Part shown: positions 8,681 through 17,962 of the stretch, piece by piece
Numbering within the stretch: the stretch's first letter is position 1
Layout: the number at the start of each line of letters is the position of its first letter
Source of the DNA: Ornithinibacillus scapharcae TW25
GTDB lineage: Bacteria > Bacillota > Bacilli > Bacillales > Amphibacillaceae
DNA length: 38,238 bases
Direction of reading: 5' to 3'
Assembly: GCF_000190475.1 (NCBI RefSeq)
Contig: NZ_AEWH01000043.1
Span: 1 to 38,238 of the forward strand
Translations under genes and position numbers: made by a program
Notes under the pieces: model-generated
What the model was told of the DNA's origin: nothing
Databases searched by the model: none
The model's input: only the letters and a program-made list of their open reading frames with translations

Positions 8681-8868
8681 AAAATAGTACATATTGTTCG
8701 GAAATAGATTAATAAACTCTGTTTTTTATGGGTTATTTATTATGATAACAATTTATTTCCAAACATTATGGATATCTCATTAAGAATAGCAATTAGTAGC
8801 TCCTACTTACTCTTCAAAATTGCTTCGTATTATAATCGATTGGATGCTCCTCAATCTCTCATAAATAA
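8681..8868. other. Intergenic stretch, little recognisable content
   Basis: The 294-nt gap between the nucleotidase and HXXEE genes is AT-rich. Besides the hexamers above it holds a loose inverted repeat (AGCAATT/AATTGCT, about 8787-8825). That repeat has no T-run, so it is not a convincing terminator for the HXXEE gene. No coding frame is supported. Confidence 0.3.
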
Positions 8869-9426
8869 TTAAACTACTTTTTTCCCAATCCAATGGGCAA
8901 CCAAAAGAACCGGTATGATAAAGATACAGAAAGGTAAACAGACAAGAATAGTTGACCATGTTATCACATCATTCGCTAATAAGGATTGATACAAAAAAAA
9001 GCTGTATGGAAGAATAACAATGATTGATGTAATGACACCTGGTGTGATGGATCGTAGAAGAATAGATTGACCGATATGTGTAAAAGCATGTAAAAAGAAC
9101 ACTAAGGTTACAACGATAAACATATGTATATTTCCTAGATTCCCCTGTACTACATGTTGATTTGCTAGGATAGTAGACCCGCTTACAAATAAAAATATGA
9201 TTAGTACCGCAACAGAAAACTGTGCCGTGGTCATAGAAAATTGTTTTATAATCCTATCCGCAATCTTAGTTGGTACTATTTCGTATATTTTAGCTGAATT
9301 CTTTCCAACCCATTTTTCAACCATAATAATTTCTTCAAAATCATGTAACACAAACATAATGGGTAATAACCAAATTAGAGTTTGAACGTTTAACCACTCA
9401 TCCACCGCTCTCATCCCCTTAATCAT
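8869..9426 (-). CDS. HXXEE domain membrane protein
   Basis: A 185-residue, about five-helix membrane protein. Near the N-terminus it shows HDFEE (28-32), the signature that names the HXXEE family, and later FFLHAFTHIGQS, a second His-rich helix typical of the family. The function is unknown; the clustered His and Glu residues suggest metal binding or a redox/hydrolase role in the membrane. The start is uncertain: no ribosome site precedes the ATG at 9426, whereas a GTG at 9405 sits 9 nt after AAGGGG and would shorten the protein by seven residues without touching the motif. Confidence 0.75.
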   Translation of the reverse strand: MIKGMRAVDEWLNVQTLIWLLPIMFVLHDFEEIIMVEKWVGKNSAKIYEIVPTKIADRIIKQFSMTTAQFSVAVLIIFLFVSGSTILANQHVVQGNLGNIHMFIVVTLVFFLHAFTHIGQSILLRSITPGVITSIIVILPYSFFLYQSLLANDVITWSTILVCLPFCIFIIPVLLVAHWIGKKVV

Positions 9427-9464
9427 TCTTGTAGTAGTTTAATTATCTTTTAGCACAGTACGAA

Positions 9465-10118
9465 CTAACACCATAGCAGCTGCTTCAACCACTTTTCTCT
9501 ATCCTTGTAATATTTTAACCGTATATGTTTGCGTTCTTCGTTAGCTTGCCAAAATTCTACTTCCTTCGCTTCGACCCTGTACAATGTCCAATTGGGGTTG
9601 ACAGTATTAGGGTTCTGCTCTATTTCTAACAGTTTATCAACCAATGCTTCATCTAGTTCTTGATGATCCTTTAAAACAGAACTTTGTTTACCAATTAATG
9701 CTAGTGCGCGCGCAACTTTTCCACGATTAAGAAAATCCCTTGCACTTAACTCCTTCCCCATGATACTCGCTTGTCCCCGAATTCTGATTTGCCTACCTAT
9801 CGCAGACCAATAAAATGTAATTGCTACATGAGGATTATTCGCCAGTTGCTTTCCTTTTTCACTCATAGAACTGGATGAAAAATACCAGCCTGACTGATCA
9901 ATATCCTTTAAAATAAGGATACGCGCATCTGGAAAACCAGCTTCATCCACAGTCGAAAGAGTCATCGCGTGCGGTTCTGGTACACCGTATTCTAAAGCCA
10001 TTTGATACCATATAAGAAAAAGCTCCTGGGGTGTGTCTGAAACCTGTTCAGAATGAAATTCCGGAAAAGGACCTTGTAATGTTTTACTATTTTTTAACAC
10101 TTCTCGAATGGTCTCCAT
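9465..10118 (-). CDS. pdxH: Pyridoxamine 5'-phosphate oxidase-like flavoprotein (PdxH type)
   Basis: A 217-residue FMN-dependent oxidase predicted to oxidise pyridoxine or pyridoxamine 5'-phosphate to pyridoxal 5'-phosphate (vitamin B6 salvage). It contains the FMN-binding strands PHAMTLSTVDEAGFPDARIL, ILKD, WYFSSSSMSEKGKQL and FYWSAIGRQIRIRG, and the C-terminal dimerisation region with VEFWQAN, KHIRLKYYK and WLKQLLW, close to the PdxH pattern VEFWQ...RLHDR...W...L.P. B. subtilis makes PLP mainly with PdxST, so the salvage role is inferred. The start follows GGGGGAACTT. It sits 39 nt upstream of the HXXEE gene on the same strand and may be co-transcribed with it. Confidence 0.75.
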   Translation of the reverse strand: METIREVLKNSKTLQGPFPEFHSEQVSDTPQELFLIWYQMALEYGVPEPHAMTLSTVDEAGFPDARILILKDIDQSGWYFSSSSMSEKGKQLANNPHVAITFYWSAIGRQIRIRGQASIMGKELSARDFLNRGKVARALALIGKQSSVLKDHQELDEALVDKLLEIEQNPNTVNPNWTLYRVEAKEVEFWQANEERKHIRLKYYKDREKWLKQLLWC

Positions 10119-10165
10119 AAGTTCCCCCTAGTAAACTCTATTACATACCGGTAAACCAACAAAAC

Positions 10166-11104
10166 TTAAACATCACACTTTTGTCGAATAGCCTCTTTAA
10201 TCACATCAATCACCAACTCAGGGTTTTCTAAATGAAGCGAATGGCTATGCACGGTCTTAATTTGTCTCGCGTTTTTTGTTAAGTTACAAAGTAAGTTTTG
10301 ATGCTCTATCCATGTAGGATCTGAATTATTTGAGCTGATAACGGTCAAAGACAAATCATCCGGTAGAGCTTTTGATCGATTAACTTGCATTGCCGATTCT
10401 TCGCTCATTAAAAACTCCTGATATACAGCTTCATAAGATTTAGGATGAAATCCGATATACCTTGCGTGTTCACGAAAAGGATCAGGTAAATATTTCCGAC
10501 CTACCGGTTGTTTCAATAGTTTTGGTAGACCTATCCCAGAAGTTAGATAACCAAATCGAAATATTTGAAGGTTCTTTCGGTGAGATTGTTGACGAGCGGC
10601 ATCCCACTCTTCGCTTAGATATCTGTTCTCATGAACAGCGTCGACCAGAATTAAAGAAGCTATCTTTTCAGGGTATTTACTCGCGAACAACCGCATATTT
10701 AATCCACCAAAAGAATGACCTACTAATATATATGGTGGTGCTAGCTTTAGATTTTCTAATATATGTACTAAATCATGTACAACATCTTCACTCGTGTACG
10801 GTTGCTCACTAGGCGAACTCCAACCATAACCCGCCCGGTCAAAGGAAACTGTTCTTGCATATTTAGACACTTGTGGTTGAATGAAACACCAATCCAACGA
10901 GCAGCAGCTTAATCCCGAATCAAAAATAACCGTCACTTCAGCCTCTTCATTCCTAGAGGCAATGGCATGTATCATTCGGTCATTCCGTTTGATTAGCTGA
11001 CCGGGTTCTTTCAGTTGCCTGTTTTTCGTTAATAATAAATTAGTCAGTGTAAAAGGAAAACCGATTACATCGATTACGGTTTTTAATGTTTTTTCCGCTT
11101 TCAT
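10166..11104 (-). CDS. Alpha/beta hydrolase
   Basis: A 312-residue alpha/beta-fold hydrolase. The nucleophile elbow VGHSFGG places the catalytic Ser at 131, and SFDRAGYGWSSP is the typical strand-4 region of this class. A terminal HSHSLHLENPE segment probably supplies the catalytic His. The N-terminal 25 residues are hydrophobic and could act as a membrane anchor. The start at 11104 follows GGAGG by 7 nt; the open frame reaches 11149 but without a ribosome site. The substrate is unknown; haloperoxidase, epoxide-hydrolase or esterase activity are all possible. Confidence 0.8.
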   Translation of the reverse strand: MKAEKTLKTVIDVIGFPFTLTNLLLTKNRQLKEPGQLIKRNDRMIHAIASRNEEAEVTVIFDSGLSCCSLDWCFIQPQVSKYARTVSFDRAGYGWSSPSEQPYTSEDVVHDLVHILENLKLAPPYILVGHSFGGLNMRLFASKYPEKIASLILVDAVHENRYLSEEWDAARQQSHRKNLQIFRFGYLTSGIGLPKLLKQPVGRKYLPDPFREHARYIGFHPKSYEAVYQEFLMSEESAMQVNRSKALPDDLSLTVISSNNSDPTWIEHQNLLCNLTKNARQIKTVHSHSLHLENPELVIDVIKEAIRQKCDV

Positions 11105-11256
11105 ACCTTTTCCTCCGATTAGTTTCAAACATTTCAATTTTCCAATCATATACTTACATTGTAACCTTAACAGAAATTTCCATCAATTCTAAATGAAGCA
11201 TTAATATTTCGTCCATTTGTAATTTCTTGTCCAAAGGAATCATTTCCAACTAAAAA

Positions 11257-11292
11257 AAGGAATACTTAAACAGCTATGTTTAAGTATTCCTT
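11257..11292 (-). terminator. Rho-independent terminator after the DUF1232 gene
   Basis: A perfect 15-bp stem (AAGGAATACTTAAAC with its complement) and a 6-nt loop, followed on the minus strand by TTTTTTTAG. The stem begins inside the TAA stop codon of the DUF1232 gene, so the gene ends within its own terminator. Confidence 0.9.
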
Positions 11293-11743
11293 AATTATTA
11301 CCATTCAACTTATTATCAATCTCTGATGTATCTACCTCATTACCAAACCAGCTTTGTAGCTTATCCTTAGCCTTAGCTTTTACTTCGTCGTCCACATGAA
11401 CAGCTACTTGTAATAATGCCGCGGTTAAAACACCTAAGTCATCTATAAATCCTGCTCCGAACGCTACATCAGGAATTAAATCAATAGGTAAAATAAAGTA
11501 TCCTAACGCTCCGACAATTGTTGCCTTTACCTTCACAGGGATCTCTGGCTTCTGTAATGTGTAATAAAGGATAAGAACTGCATAGACTGCTGACGAACCA
11601 GCCTTTTTAGCAAACTTCCCTATTTTCTTCCAGAGCTTGTCATCGGAATAATGTTTACCGTGCTGCTGGATATCACTTTCTTCTATATCGATTACCTCTT
11701 GCTGAATGAGATCAATTGGTTTTTGTTTTCGTTTCTTGAACAT
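11291..11743 (-). CDS. DUF1232 (YkvA-like) membrane protein
   Basis: A 150-residue protein with a charged N-terminus (1-40) and a DUF1232 domain: IVGALGYFILPIDLIPDVA, then GFIDDLGVLTAALLQV. The P-x-D-L-I-P-D motif and the following D-D-L define the family. It has two weakly hydrophobic helices and an acidic, soluble C-terminus. The family function is unknown. The start follows GAGGGGATACAGT. The gene is probably monocistronic, with a strong terminator overlapping its stop codon. Confidence 0.8.
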   Translation of the reverse strand: MFKKRKQKPIDLIQQEVIDIEESDIQQHGKHYSDDKLWKKIGKFAKKAGSSAVYAVLILYYTLQKPEIPVKVKATIVGALGYFILPIDLIPDVAFGAGFIDDLGVLTAALLQVAVHVDDEVKAKAKDKLQSWFGNEVDTSEIDNKLNGNN

Positions 11744-11853
11744 ACTGTATCCCCTCGCTCAGATATTAATGACTTGTCTATCCCTTATCTTAATACGATA
11801 TTTTACCGTCGTAAAGTAGCACTCTTTTTGTAACCTAGAAGGTCCAAGTATAT

Positions 11854-12828
11854 TCACTCATCAACATGAAGTAAGATTTTCCCCGTATGCTTCCTACTTT
11901 CCATTAGCTGATGTGCATCCTTTACGTTACTCAATGGATATTCTCTCCCAATAACAATGTTTAACTCTCCGCTAGCCAAATAACGAATAACTTGTTCAGC
12001 CGCTTCACGAAGTAAATATGGGCGTTTCTTCCGAGTCGTTCCGAGACTAAAGCCTAACACAGAACGGCAGCTTGCGTGAAAATCAGTGGTCTTAAAATCG
12101 CCTGCGACTCCGCCTGAATTACCGAAATGAACAAGTCTACCATAGTCTGCTAAACATCTTATACTATCCTCTGCTACCTTACCTGACATCGAATCGAGTA
12201 TAACATCAACACCATAACCATTCGTCAGCTTGAGTACCTTGTCTGAAAAATCATCATACGTAAAGACATGATCTGCTCCTGCATCTAGAGCAACATCCAT
12301 TTTAGCAGTATTTCCTACCGTACCAATGATTGTTCCAGCGCCTAATAGCCTTGCCAATTGGATTGCTGTTGTCCCAACACCACCTGCTGCGGAGTGAATA
12401 AGAATAGATTCTCCTTTCACAATTCTCCCAACATCCTTTAACAGCTTATAGGAGAGAATCGATACGATTGGACTTGCTGCAGCAATATCGTCTTGAATTT
12501 CTTCTGGAATTGGAAAGGCAAGTTGTGCATCCGCGACAGCAAACTCCGCGTATGATCCAGTTCGAGGGAAGGCAATGACTCGTTGTCCAACTTCCAATTC
12601 CTTCACATCACTGCCTACCTCTACTATTGTCCCAACTAAATCTAATCCAAGGATAATTGGAAAGTTGCCCTTCGCTTTCCTACCCGTTCTGTTTTTAATA
12701 TCTGCGTAATTGACACTTGTCTTCGTTACTTTAATAAGTACTTCTTTTTCCCCATATTTCGGTACCGGTGAATCCTTATATTGTAATACTTCAGGACCAC
12801 CAAATTCTTCGATAATAACTGCTTTCAA
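11854..12828 (-). CDS. Quinone oxidoreductase-like zinc-independent alcohol dehydrogenase (MDR superfamily)
   Basis: A 324-residue NAD(P)H-dependent medium-chain reductase. The GroES-like half (1-115) begins KAVIIEEFGGPEVLQYKD; the Rossmann half holds SAAGGVGTTAIQLARLLGA. The structural Cys cluster and catalytic Zn ligands of classical ADHs are absent, which places it with quinone reductases/crotonases. The start is TTG at 12828, 6 nt after GGAGGG; upstream in-frame sequence overlaps the preceding gene and is not credible. It begins 16 nt after the stop of the ChvE-like gene, so it may be the last gene of the sugar-sensor operon, though its role there is unclear. Confidence 0.85.
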   Translation of the reverse strand: MKAVIIEEFGGPEVLQYKDSPVPKYGEKEVLIKVTKTSVNYADIKNRTGRKAKGNFPIILGLDLVGTIVEVGSDVKELEVGQRVIAFPRTGSYAEFAVADAQLAFPIPEEIQDDIAAASPIVSILSYKLLKDVGRIVKGESILIHSAAGGVGTTAIQLARLLGAGTIIGTVGNTAKMDVALDAGADHVFTYDDFSDKVLKLTNGYGVDVILDSMSGKVAEDSIRCLADYGRLVHFGNSGGVAGDFKTTDFHASCRSVLGFSLGTTRKKRPYLLREAAEQVIRYLASGELNIVIGREYPLSNVKDAHQLMESRKHTGKILLHVDE

Positions 12829-12844
12829 TGTAATCCCTCCTAAA

Positions 12845-13924
12845 TTATTTACTATCATATACCTCTTCACGCGAATGAAACCCATCAGCAATGATGGTTT
12901 CTTCAATATTATCTTTATGGACTTCAATTGGCGAGAGTAAAACGGACGGTACTTCAATTTTTCCATTATTGATATTACTATCTACTTCCACTCGTTCTCC
13001 TTCCGCAAGTGCCACGGAAAGTTCTGCTGCTTTTCTGGCAAGTTCACGAATTGGCTTGTAGGCCGTCATCGTTTGTGTTCCATGAACAATTCGTTGAATA
13101 GCAGCTAGGTCTGCATCCTGTCCCGCCACCGGTATTTTCCCGGCAAGTCCCTTTTCTTCTAAAGCTCGGATTACACCACCAGCTGTACCATCATTTCCAG
13201 CAATAACAGCATCTATCTGGTTATCATTTTTCTCCAGTGCTTCTAACATATTTTGATACGCTTTGTCTGGATTCCAATCATCTGTCCACTGGTCATAGAC
13301 AATTTTAATATCCCCACGGTCAATATAGGGCTCAAGAACTTGGAAAACACCCTTCTTCAAAAGGATGGCATTGTTGTCTGTGATAGAGCCACCAATATAG
13401 ACATAATTTCCTCTTGGTACCAGTTTGGTAATGGCTTCCGCCTGGATTGCCCCCACTAATTCATTATCGAACGATACGTATAAGTCAACATTTGCATTTG
13501 TTATGATCCGGTCATAAGAAACAACCTTCACACCAGCAGAATGGGCCTTCTCTACAATCGCTGCTGTAGTTTCAGTATAATATGGGACAACGACTAAAAT
13601 ATCAACGCCATTACTAATCATGGTCTCTACTTGTGCAATCTGTAGGGCTGCATCTTCATTGGCTATCATAATCTCTATTTCTGCACCTAGAGCCTCTAAC
13701 TCTTCTTGAAATAATGCTTTATCCTTCAACCAACGCTCTTCTTCTAACGTATCCATTGAAAAGCCGATTTTAATTGGATCTTCATTGGAACCATCCGCTT
13801 CTTTTGTATACGTTGGTAAGGTCTGTTCCGTTTCACTACTAACCTGTTCTTTCTCACAGGCAACCAATACAGCAAATGGAATCATTACTAGTATTATAGT
13901 TAACCAGTTTAAACACCTATTCAC
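12845..13924 (-). CDS. Second ChvE/XylF-like sugar-binding lipoprotein in the sensor operon
   Basis: A 359-residue periplasmic-binding-protein fold lipoprotein, with lipobox LVAC at about residue 23 and a GTG start preceded by GGTGGTGGAG. Features shared with ChvE are KIGFSMDTLEEERW, VVSYDRIITNANVDLYVSFDN, SITDNNAILLKKGV, VIAGNDGTAGGVIRAL, VAGQDADLAAIQRI and TMTAYKPIRELA. It binds a monosaccharide, most likely a pentose or related hexose. It lies 30 nt after the response-regulator gene, whereas the ABC transporter has its own ChvE 12.5 kb away. It may be an alternative binding protein for that transporter or an accessory ligand-presenting subunit for the sensor kinase. Confidence 0.85.
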   Translation of the reverse strand: MNRCLNWLTIILVMIPFAVLVACEKEQVSSETEQTLPTYTKEADGSNEDPIKIGFSMDTLEEERWLKDKALFQEELEALGAEIEIMIANEDAALQIAQVETMISNGVDILVVVPYYTETTAAIVEKAHSAGVKVVSYDRIITNANVDLYVSFDNELVGAIQAEAITKLVPRGNYVYIGGSITDNNAILLKKGVFQVLEPYIDRGDIKIVYDQWTDDWNPDKAYQNMLEALEKNDNQIDAVIAGNDGTAGGVIRALEEKGLAGKIPVAGQDADLAAIQRIVHGTQTMTAYKPIRELARKAAELSVALAEGERVEVDSNINNGKIEVPSVLLSPIEVHKDNIEETIIADGFHSREEVYDSK

Positions 13925-13953
13925 CGCTCCACCACCATTTCCGACATTGTGTT

Positions 13954-15483
13954 CTATTTTTCTTTTCCTAGAATAGAATTTTGATATTCTTTCGGTGAGA
14001 CATGAACATTCTTCTTAAAAACTTTGCTGAAATAATTCGGTTCATGATACCCCACCTCAATCGCAATCTCCTTAATACTCCTACTTGGATCCTGCATCAG
14101 CTTTTTGGCTTTTTCGATACGGCATCTTGTCAAGAAATCAATGTAATTAATTCCAAGCTTTTCTTTAAATAATTTACTAATATAGATTGGACTTAATCCT
14201 ATTTTATTCCCTAATGTTTCAAGGGATATTTCCTCATGAGAATGCTCCATAATGTATTGTCTAATTTGTTCCACGTTATCCGCTTCTAATCTTTGATAAT
14301 AGTCCTCATATTTCGCTTTCATTTGTTCTAGTAATTTGCCAGTTTCCGTACGAAGCTGACGATAATCTGTTGGTTGATATGCAAATATAGGAGTTTCGCT
14401 TTCAACCCCTAAGTCCTGCAATACACGTGAAGCTACCCATAATATCTCTAATATCCGCTGCTGTCCTTGTACAGGTAATATCCCATGATATTCAAAAAAG
14501 GGAATAAGACTTATTACCGCATTACGTACCGTTCCCCACTGACCTAGCTTGATTTGGTCAGAAATATCTTCCTTAATTTTCTTCACACGTACCTCTATAG
14601 TTTCCTCCCCAACTAAGTCTTTTGAATAAAACTGATATTTTAAGGTTGAGAATGTTTCCATTGCAACTAATGACTCTTGATAGGACCTTCTAACATCGCT
14701 TAGAGATGGATAAACATTGCCAATACCTATGAACCAGCCTTCCTCATGCTTCTCCCGTATCGAAAGTAATTCTCTAGCTAGTGAAATCGCTTGGGAGCGA
14801 AACGAAATTTTAGAATTTCTAAATACAATCACTGGTACTTGATTGCTAGATAAAGCACCTACTAAACAAGTACCCGTTCTTCTCATCGTTTCTTTCACCA
14901 CCGAATACCGATTACTAGAATTTGGTGTTCTAATATTCATGACAAAAATCTCACATCCGGTATCGATATCTAGAATATCGACCAGTATTTTCGAGCTAAC
15001 TTCGTGGACATGCTCGAATAATAACTGGGTAACCAAGTCCGTCTCCATAACTGCTTTTGTCTTTTGAAGTACGGCTTGCTGATGCTCGGTCGTAGCTCGT
15101 TCCTTCTTTTCATAGACAATCTCCTTTAATGCTTTTCCGACTGTTTCCACAATATCATTTGCCTTACTTGGCTTCAGTAGGTAGTCGGAAGCTCCTAGTT
15201 TTATAGCCTGTCGCATATAATCAAAGGTATCATAGGCAGTTACCATAATGAACTTTGTATCCGGACGTTCTTCCTTAATTTGTACAAGTGCATTTAGTCC
15301 GTTTATTCCAGGCATTTTAATATCCATTAATATCAAATCAGGCTTTATTTGTTTCGCAACATCTATAGCATCGCTTCCGTTTCTGGCTTCATGTATAACA
15401 AGGCTAGGAAACGATGTGTGTAATATAGCCTTCATGCCATCACGTTCAATTTGTTCATCATCGACGATTAAAAGCTGTATCAT
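13954..15483 (-). CDS. YesN/AraT-type response regulator with AraC DNA-binding domain
   Basis: About 509 residues. The receiver domain (1-120) has the acidic pair DD, phospho-acceptor D in LILMDIKMPG (residue 54 from this start; 56 if ATG 15489 is used), and the conserved Thr and Lys (IMVTAYD, YLLKPSK). A long middle region precedes a C-terminal AraC-type pair of helix-turn-helices (about 405-505: LETLGNKIGLSPIYISKLFK and IKEIAIEVGYHEPNYFSKVF). ATG 15483 lies 7 nt after GGAGG and 2 nt after the kinase stop; ATG 15489 overlaps the kinase but sits too near the ribosome site. It should activate sugar-transport genes when phosphorylated by the adjacent kinase. Confidence 0.9.
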   Translation of the reverse strand: MIQLLIVDDEQIERDGMKAILHTSFPSLVIHEARNGSDAIDVAKQIKPDLILMDIKMPGINGLNALVQIKEERPDTKFIMVTAYDTFDYMRQAIKLGASDYLLKPSKANDIVETVGKALKEIVYEKKERATTEHQQAVLQKTKAVMETDLVTQLLFEHVHEVSSKILVDILDIDTGCEIFVMNIRTPNSSNRYSVVKETMRRTGTCLVGALSSNQVPVIVFRNSKISFRSQAISLARELLSIREKHEEGWFIGIGNVYPSLSDVRRSYQESLVAMETFSTLKYQFYSKDLVGEETIEVRVKKIKEDISDQIKLGQWGTVRNAVISLIPFFEYHGILPVQGQQRILEILWVASRVLQDLGVESETPIFAYQPTDYRQLRTETGKLLEQMKAKYEDYYQRLEADNVEQIRQYIMEHSHEEISLETLGNKIGLSPIYISKLFKEKLGINYIDFLTRCRIEKAKKLMQDPSRSIKEIAIEVGYHEPNYFSKVFKKNVHVSPKEYQNSILGKEK

Positions 15484-15485
15484 AT

Positions 15486-16922
15486 TCATTCCTCCTTTTG
15501 CCTTGGGAGCTTTAGCATCACTTTTGTATAATTTCCTATGATACTTTCTATTGAAAGAGCATCCTCCACTCCGTAAAATAACTTTAGGCGCTTGACGACA
15601 TTACTTAATCCAATTCCAGTAGAATGTCCTTCTGTTGGTTCATACTGTTCGTGGAGAACTTGTTCAATCTTATCCAAGTCCATTCCTATTCCATCATCCT
15701 CAATATCGATGTTCACGTGTTCACCCTGTTGAAAAATCCGTACCGTAATAGTACCCCCATCCTCTCTAGGTTCGATAGCGTGGATAATAGCATTTTCAAT
15801 TAACGGCTGTAATGTAAGTGGTGGAATGATTTGCTTTAAACAATCCTCTTCCACATCCAACTTAAAATGTAAGCGGTCGGTAAGTCTTGCTTTTTGTATT
15901 TCCATATACTGTTTCAATACACCCACTTCTTCCTTCAATGTTACAGAACGATCCATCTGTTTTAGGTTATATCTGAGTAGCCCAGCAATATTTACTAACA
16001 AATCACTTGTTTCCTCAGCACCTTCCAAATAAGCCTTTTTGGAAATCGTATTCAGTGTATTAAATAAGAAATGTGGATTAATCTGATTTTGTAAACTACG
16101 AAACTGACTTTCTTGCAATAGAATTTGGTTTTGCTGGAGTTCATGTTCCAGTCTAGCTTTGTGCTTCGTCTCGATAAATAGCTTATTAATATTCTTTCTC
16201 ATATGGTCAAATGTTTTTGCTAGGAAGGCAATCTCATCATTTGTCTCAACCTTTACCTGCAAATCAAATCGCCCCTTCGAAAGCTCATTAGCTGCTTTAG
16301 TTAGCTCAAGTACTGGTTTGGTAATACTCCTTGAAAACCAATATGAAATTACTAATAAAATGAATGCAATTAATAATATCAACCAAATCCCTAACTCTTT
16401 TAGATTAGCAGATTGCTCAATCATCCCTAGATAGAATTTATCATAGGTTTTTAGTTCCTTATCAATCAATGTTAGTGTCATGTCTGAAATGTGATTGGAT
16501 ATACTAGTAGCCTCAGCAAATTCCAAAGTCGAAGCTTCTATCTCGTTCTCAGAATAAAATAGAATAAAACGGTTTGTTGATTCGATAAAACTATCTACTA
16601 GATGAATATAGTTCGTAAGTGTAAAATCATTATCCTCATTTCTAAGCTTATGGACATGACTCTTGGCAAGTAGCACTTGCCGTTTACTTAGTTCAATTTC
16701 TTCCAGGTTATCCAATGACGGATTCAGCATATAATCGTTTAATGCATTTATAACCTGTTGACTGGCAGTTGTTACTTCATTCATATTTAAATATCGTTCA
16801 AGTATCCCATTGTATTGATTTAATGTTTTGTTATTGTAATAGGTAAGCGCAATCCAGATGGCTGACATAATTACGAGTACAATCGCAAAGACAGTCCAAA
16901 TTTTCTTCTGTATTTTACTCAT
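15486..16922 (-). CDS. YesM/LytS-type sensor histidine kinase (AraS-like)
   Basis: A 478-residue membrane kinase. It has TM1 (9-28), an external sensing domain (about 29-176), TM2 (177-196) and HAMP (197-250). The His_kinase domain contains QINPHFLFNTL (phospho-acceptor H284). The ATPase domain has N-box N377, DDGIGM (409-414) and STGIGLSNV (434-442). The predicted external domain is helical with no visible ligand-binding fold, which suits a kinase that senses through a separate sugar-binding protein. The ATG overlaps the last codons of that binding-protein gene by 8 nt, implying translational coupling and matched amounts of the two proteins. Confidence 0.92.
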   Translation of the reverse strand: MSKIQKKIWTVFAIVLVIMSAIWIALTYYNNKTLNQYNGILERYLNMNEVTTASQQVINALNDYMLNPSLDNLEEIELSKRQVLLAKSHVHKLRNEDNDFTLTNYIHLVDSFIESTNRFILFYSENEIEASTLEFAEATSISNHISDMTLTLIDKELKTYDKFYLGMIEQSANLKELGIWLILLIAFILLVISYWFSRSITKPVLELTKAANELSKGRFDLQVKVETNDEIAFLAKTFDHMRKNINKLFIETKHKARLEHELQQNQILLQESQFRSLQNQINPHFLFNTLNTISKKAYLEGAEETSDLLVNIAGLLRYNLKQMDRSVTLKEEVGVLKQYMEIQKARLTDRLHFKLDVEEDCLKQIIPPLTLQPLIENAIIHAIEPREDGGTITVRIFQQGEHVNIDIEDDGIGMDLDKIEQVLHEQYEPTEGHSTGIGLSNVVKRLKLFYGVEDALSIESIIGNYTKVMLKLPRQKEE

Positions 16923-17895
16923 TCAGATCAGCTGCCTCCATAACTTGAATATCCGTCAAATATCCCGCTGCGTCCAGTGGCACTGTTTCGCCATTCAACC
17001 ATTTCATCATAATGAAAACACTATCTCTCCCCATTTGTTCTGGAGTTTGTTTAATCACTGCATCTATTAGACCTTCTTCCAGTAATGGTATCGATTCTGG
17101 TCCATCATCAAAGGAATAAATATAGAAAGGTTCAATTTGATAGCGCTTACCAATTTCCTGAACCATTGCCCCTACCGTATTAGCATTTACCGCAATAAAT
17201 GCATCGGCTTCTGGTACTTGATTCAAAATGCTCTGTGTAGAACCTACGATATCTTCCCTGCTATTAGAAGTTTGCGCATGATGTATTGTGATATTGGAAT
17301 ACCTGGCCAATACCTCTTCAATACCCGTTAATCGTTGCCCTTGATAATATTCAACATTCTGATTGTACATGAGAACAACATCGCCACTGTCCCCCATATC
17401 CGTAATGAGCTGTTTAGCTATTAATTGTCCTGCCTCATATTGATTCGAACCAACATAGGTTCTTCTAAGACTTTCTTCAATTGGGACATCGTTCGCTATC
17501 GTAATAATTGGAATTCCATAATAAGAAGCTTTCACTCTTGTTAGTTCCTTGAAATCATCGGAGTCAAGTCCTTGTACAATAATTCCATCTACTTTGGATT
17601 GAATAGCAATCTCAAGATTCCTTAAAAAATCTTCTTCATGACCACCATAGTTCCCCCATATTTCCAGACTTACGCCAAGCTTCTCCGCTTCATCCATTGC
17701 TGCTCTTCCAACCTGATCCCAAAAAGGCGTATCAATATCCTGGGTAATGAGAACTAGCCGATACCTTGCCTCATTTCCATCTATCGACTTTGGCATTTCC
17801 CAACCAGAATTGAAGACACTTATAGCGGAAGCAGAAGTAAAATAACATAACACCACAAAAATGATCGTAAGCAGTACTAGACCTGTCTTTCTCAA
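16915..17895 (-). CDS. Membrane-anchored sugar-binding sensor protein (AraP/XylFII-like)
   Basis: About 326 residues with an RbsB/XylF-type periplasmic-binding fold: LVLITQDIDTPFWDQVGRAA, DGIIVQGLDSDDF, PIITIANDVPIEES, YVGSNQYEAGQL and YIYSFDDGPESIPLLEEGLI. A TTG at 17895, 9 nt after AAGGGG, gives RKT followed by one hydrophobic segment ending SASA; there is no lipobox, so it is secreted or stays anchored by that segment. The GTG at 17922 is the alternative start. As first gene of the operon, translationally coupled to the kinase, it should be the extracytoplasmic sugar detector of a three-component system, as for AraP-AraS-AraT and XylFII-LytS-YesN. Confidence 0.85.
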   Translation of the reverse strand: MRKTGLVLLTIIFVVLCYFTSASAISVFNSGWEMPKSIDGNEARYRLVLITQDIDTPFWDQVGRAAMDEAEKLGVSLEIWGNYGGHEEDFLRNLEIAIQSKVDGIIVQGLDSDDFKELTRVKASYYGIPIITIANDVPIEESLRRTYVGSNQYEAGQLIAKQLITDMGDSGDVVLMYNQNVEYYQGQRLTGIEEVLARYSNITIHHAQTSNSREDIVGSTQSILNQVPEADAFIAVNANTVGAMVQEIGKRYQIEPFYIYSFDDGPESIPLLEEGLIDAVIKQTPEQMGRDSVFIMMKWLNGETVPLDAAGYLTDIQVMEAADLNE

Positions 17896-17962
17896 AAGAA
17901 GTATCCCCTTTCTCCCGTCCACCTGTGCTTTTTGACTTTTCTCAATACTCTATGTATCTATA

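Noticed and set aside
12829-12966. Longer N-terminus for the quinone oxidoreductase
   Set aside because: It would overlap the upstream ChvE-like gene by over 100 nt and ignore the well-placed GGAGGG-TTG start; the family begins at KAVIIEE.
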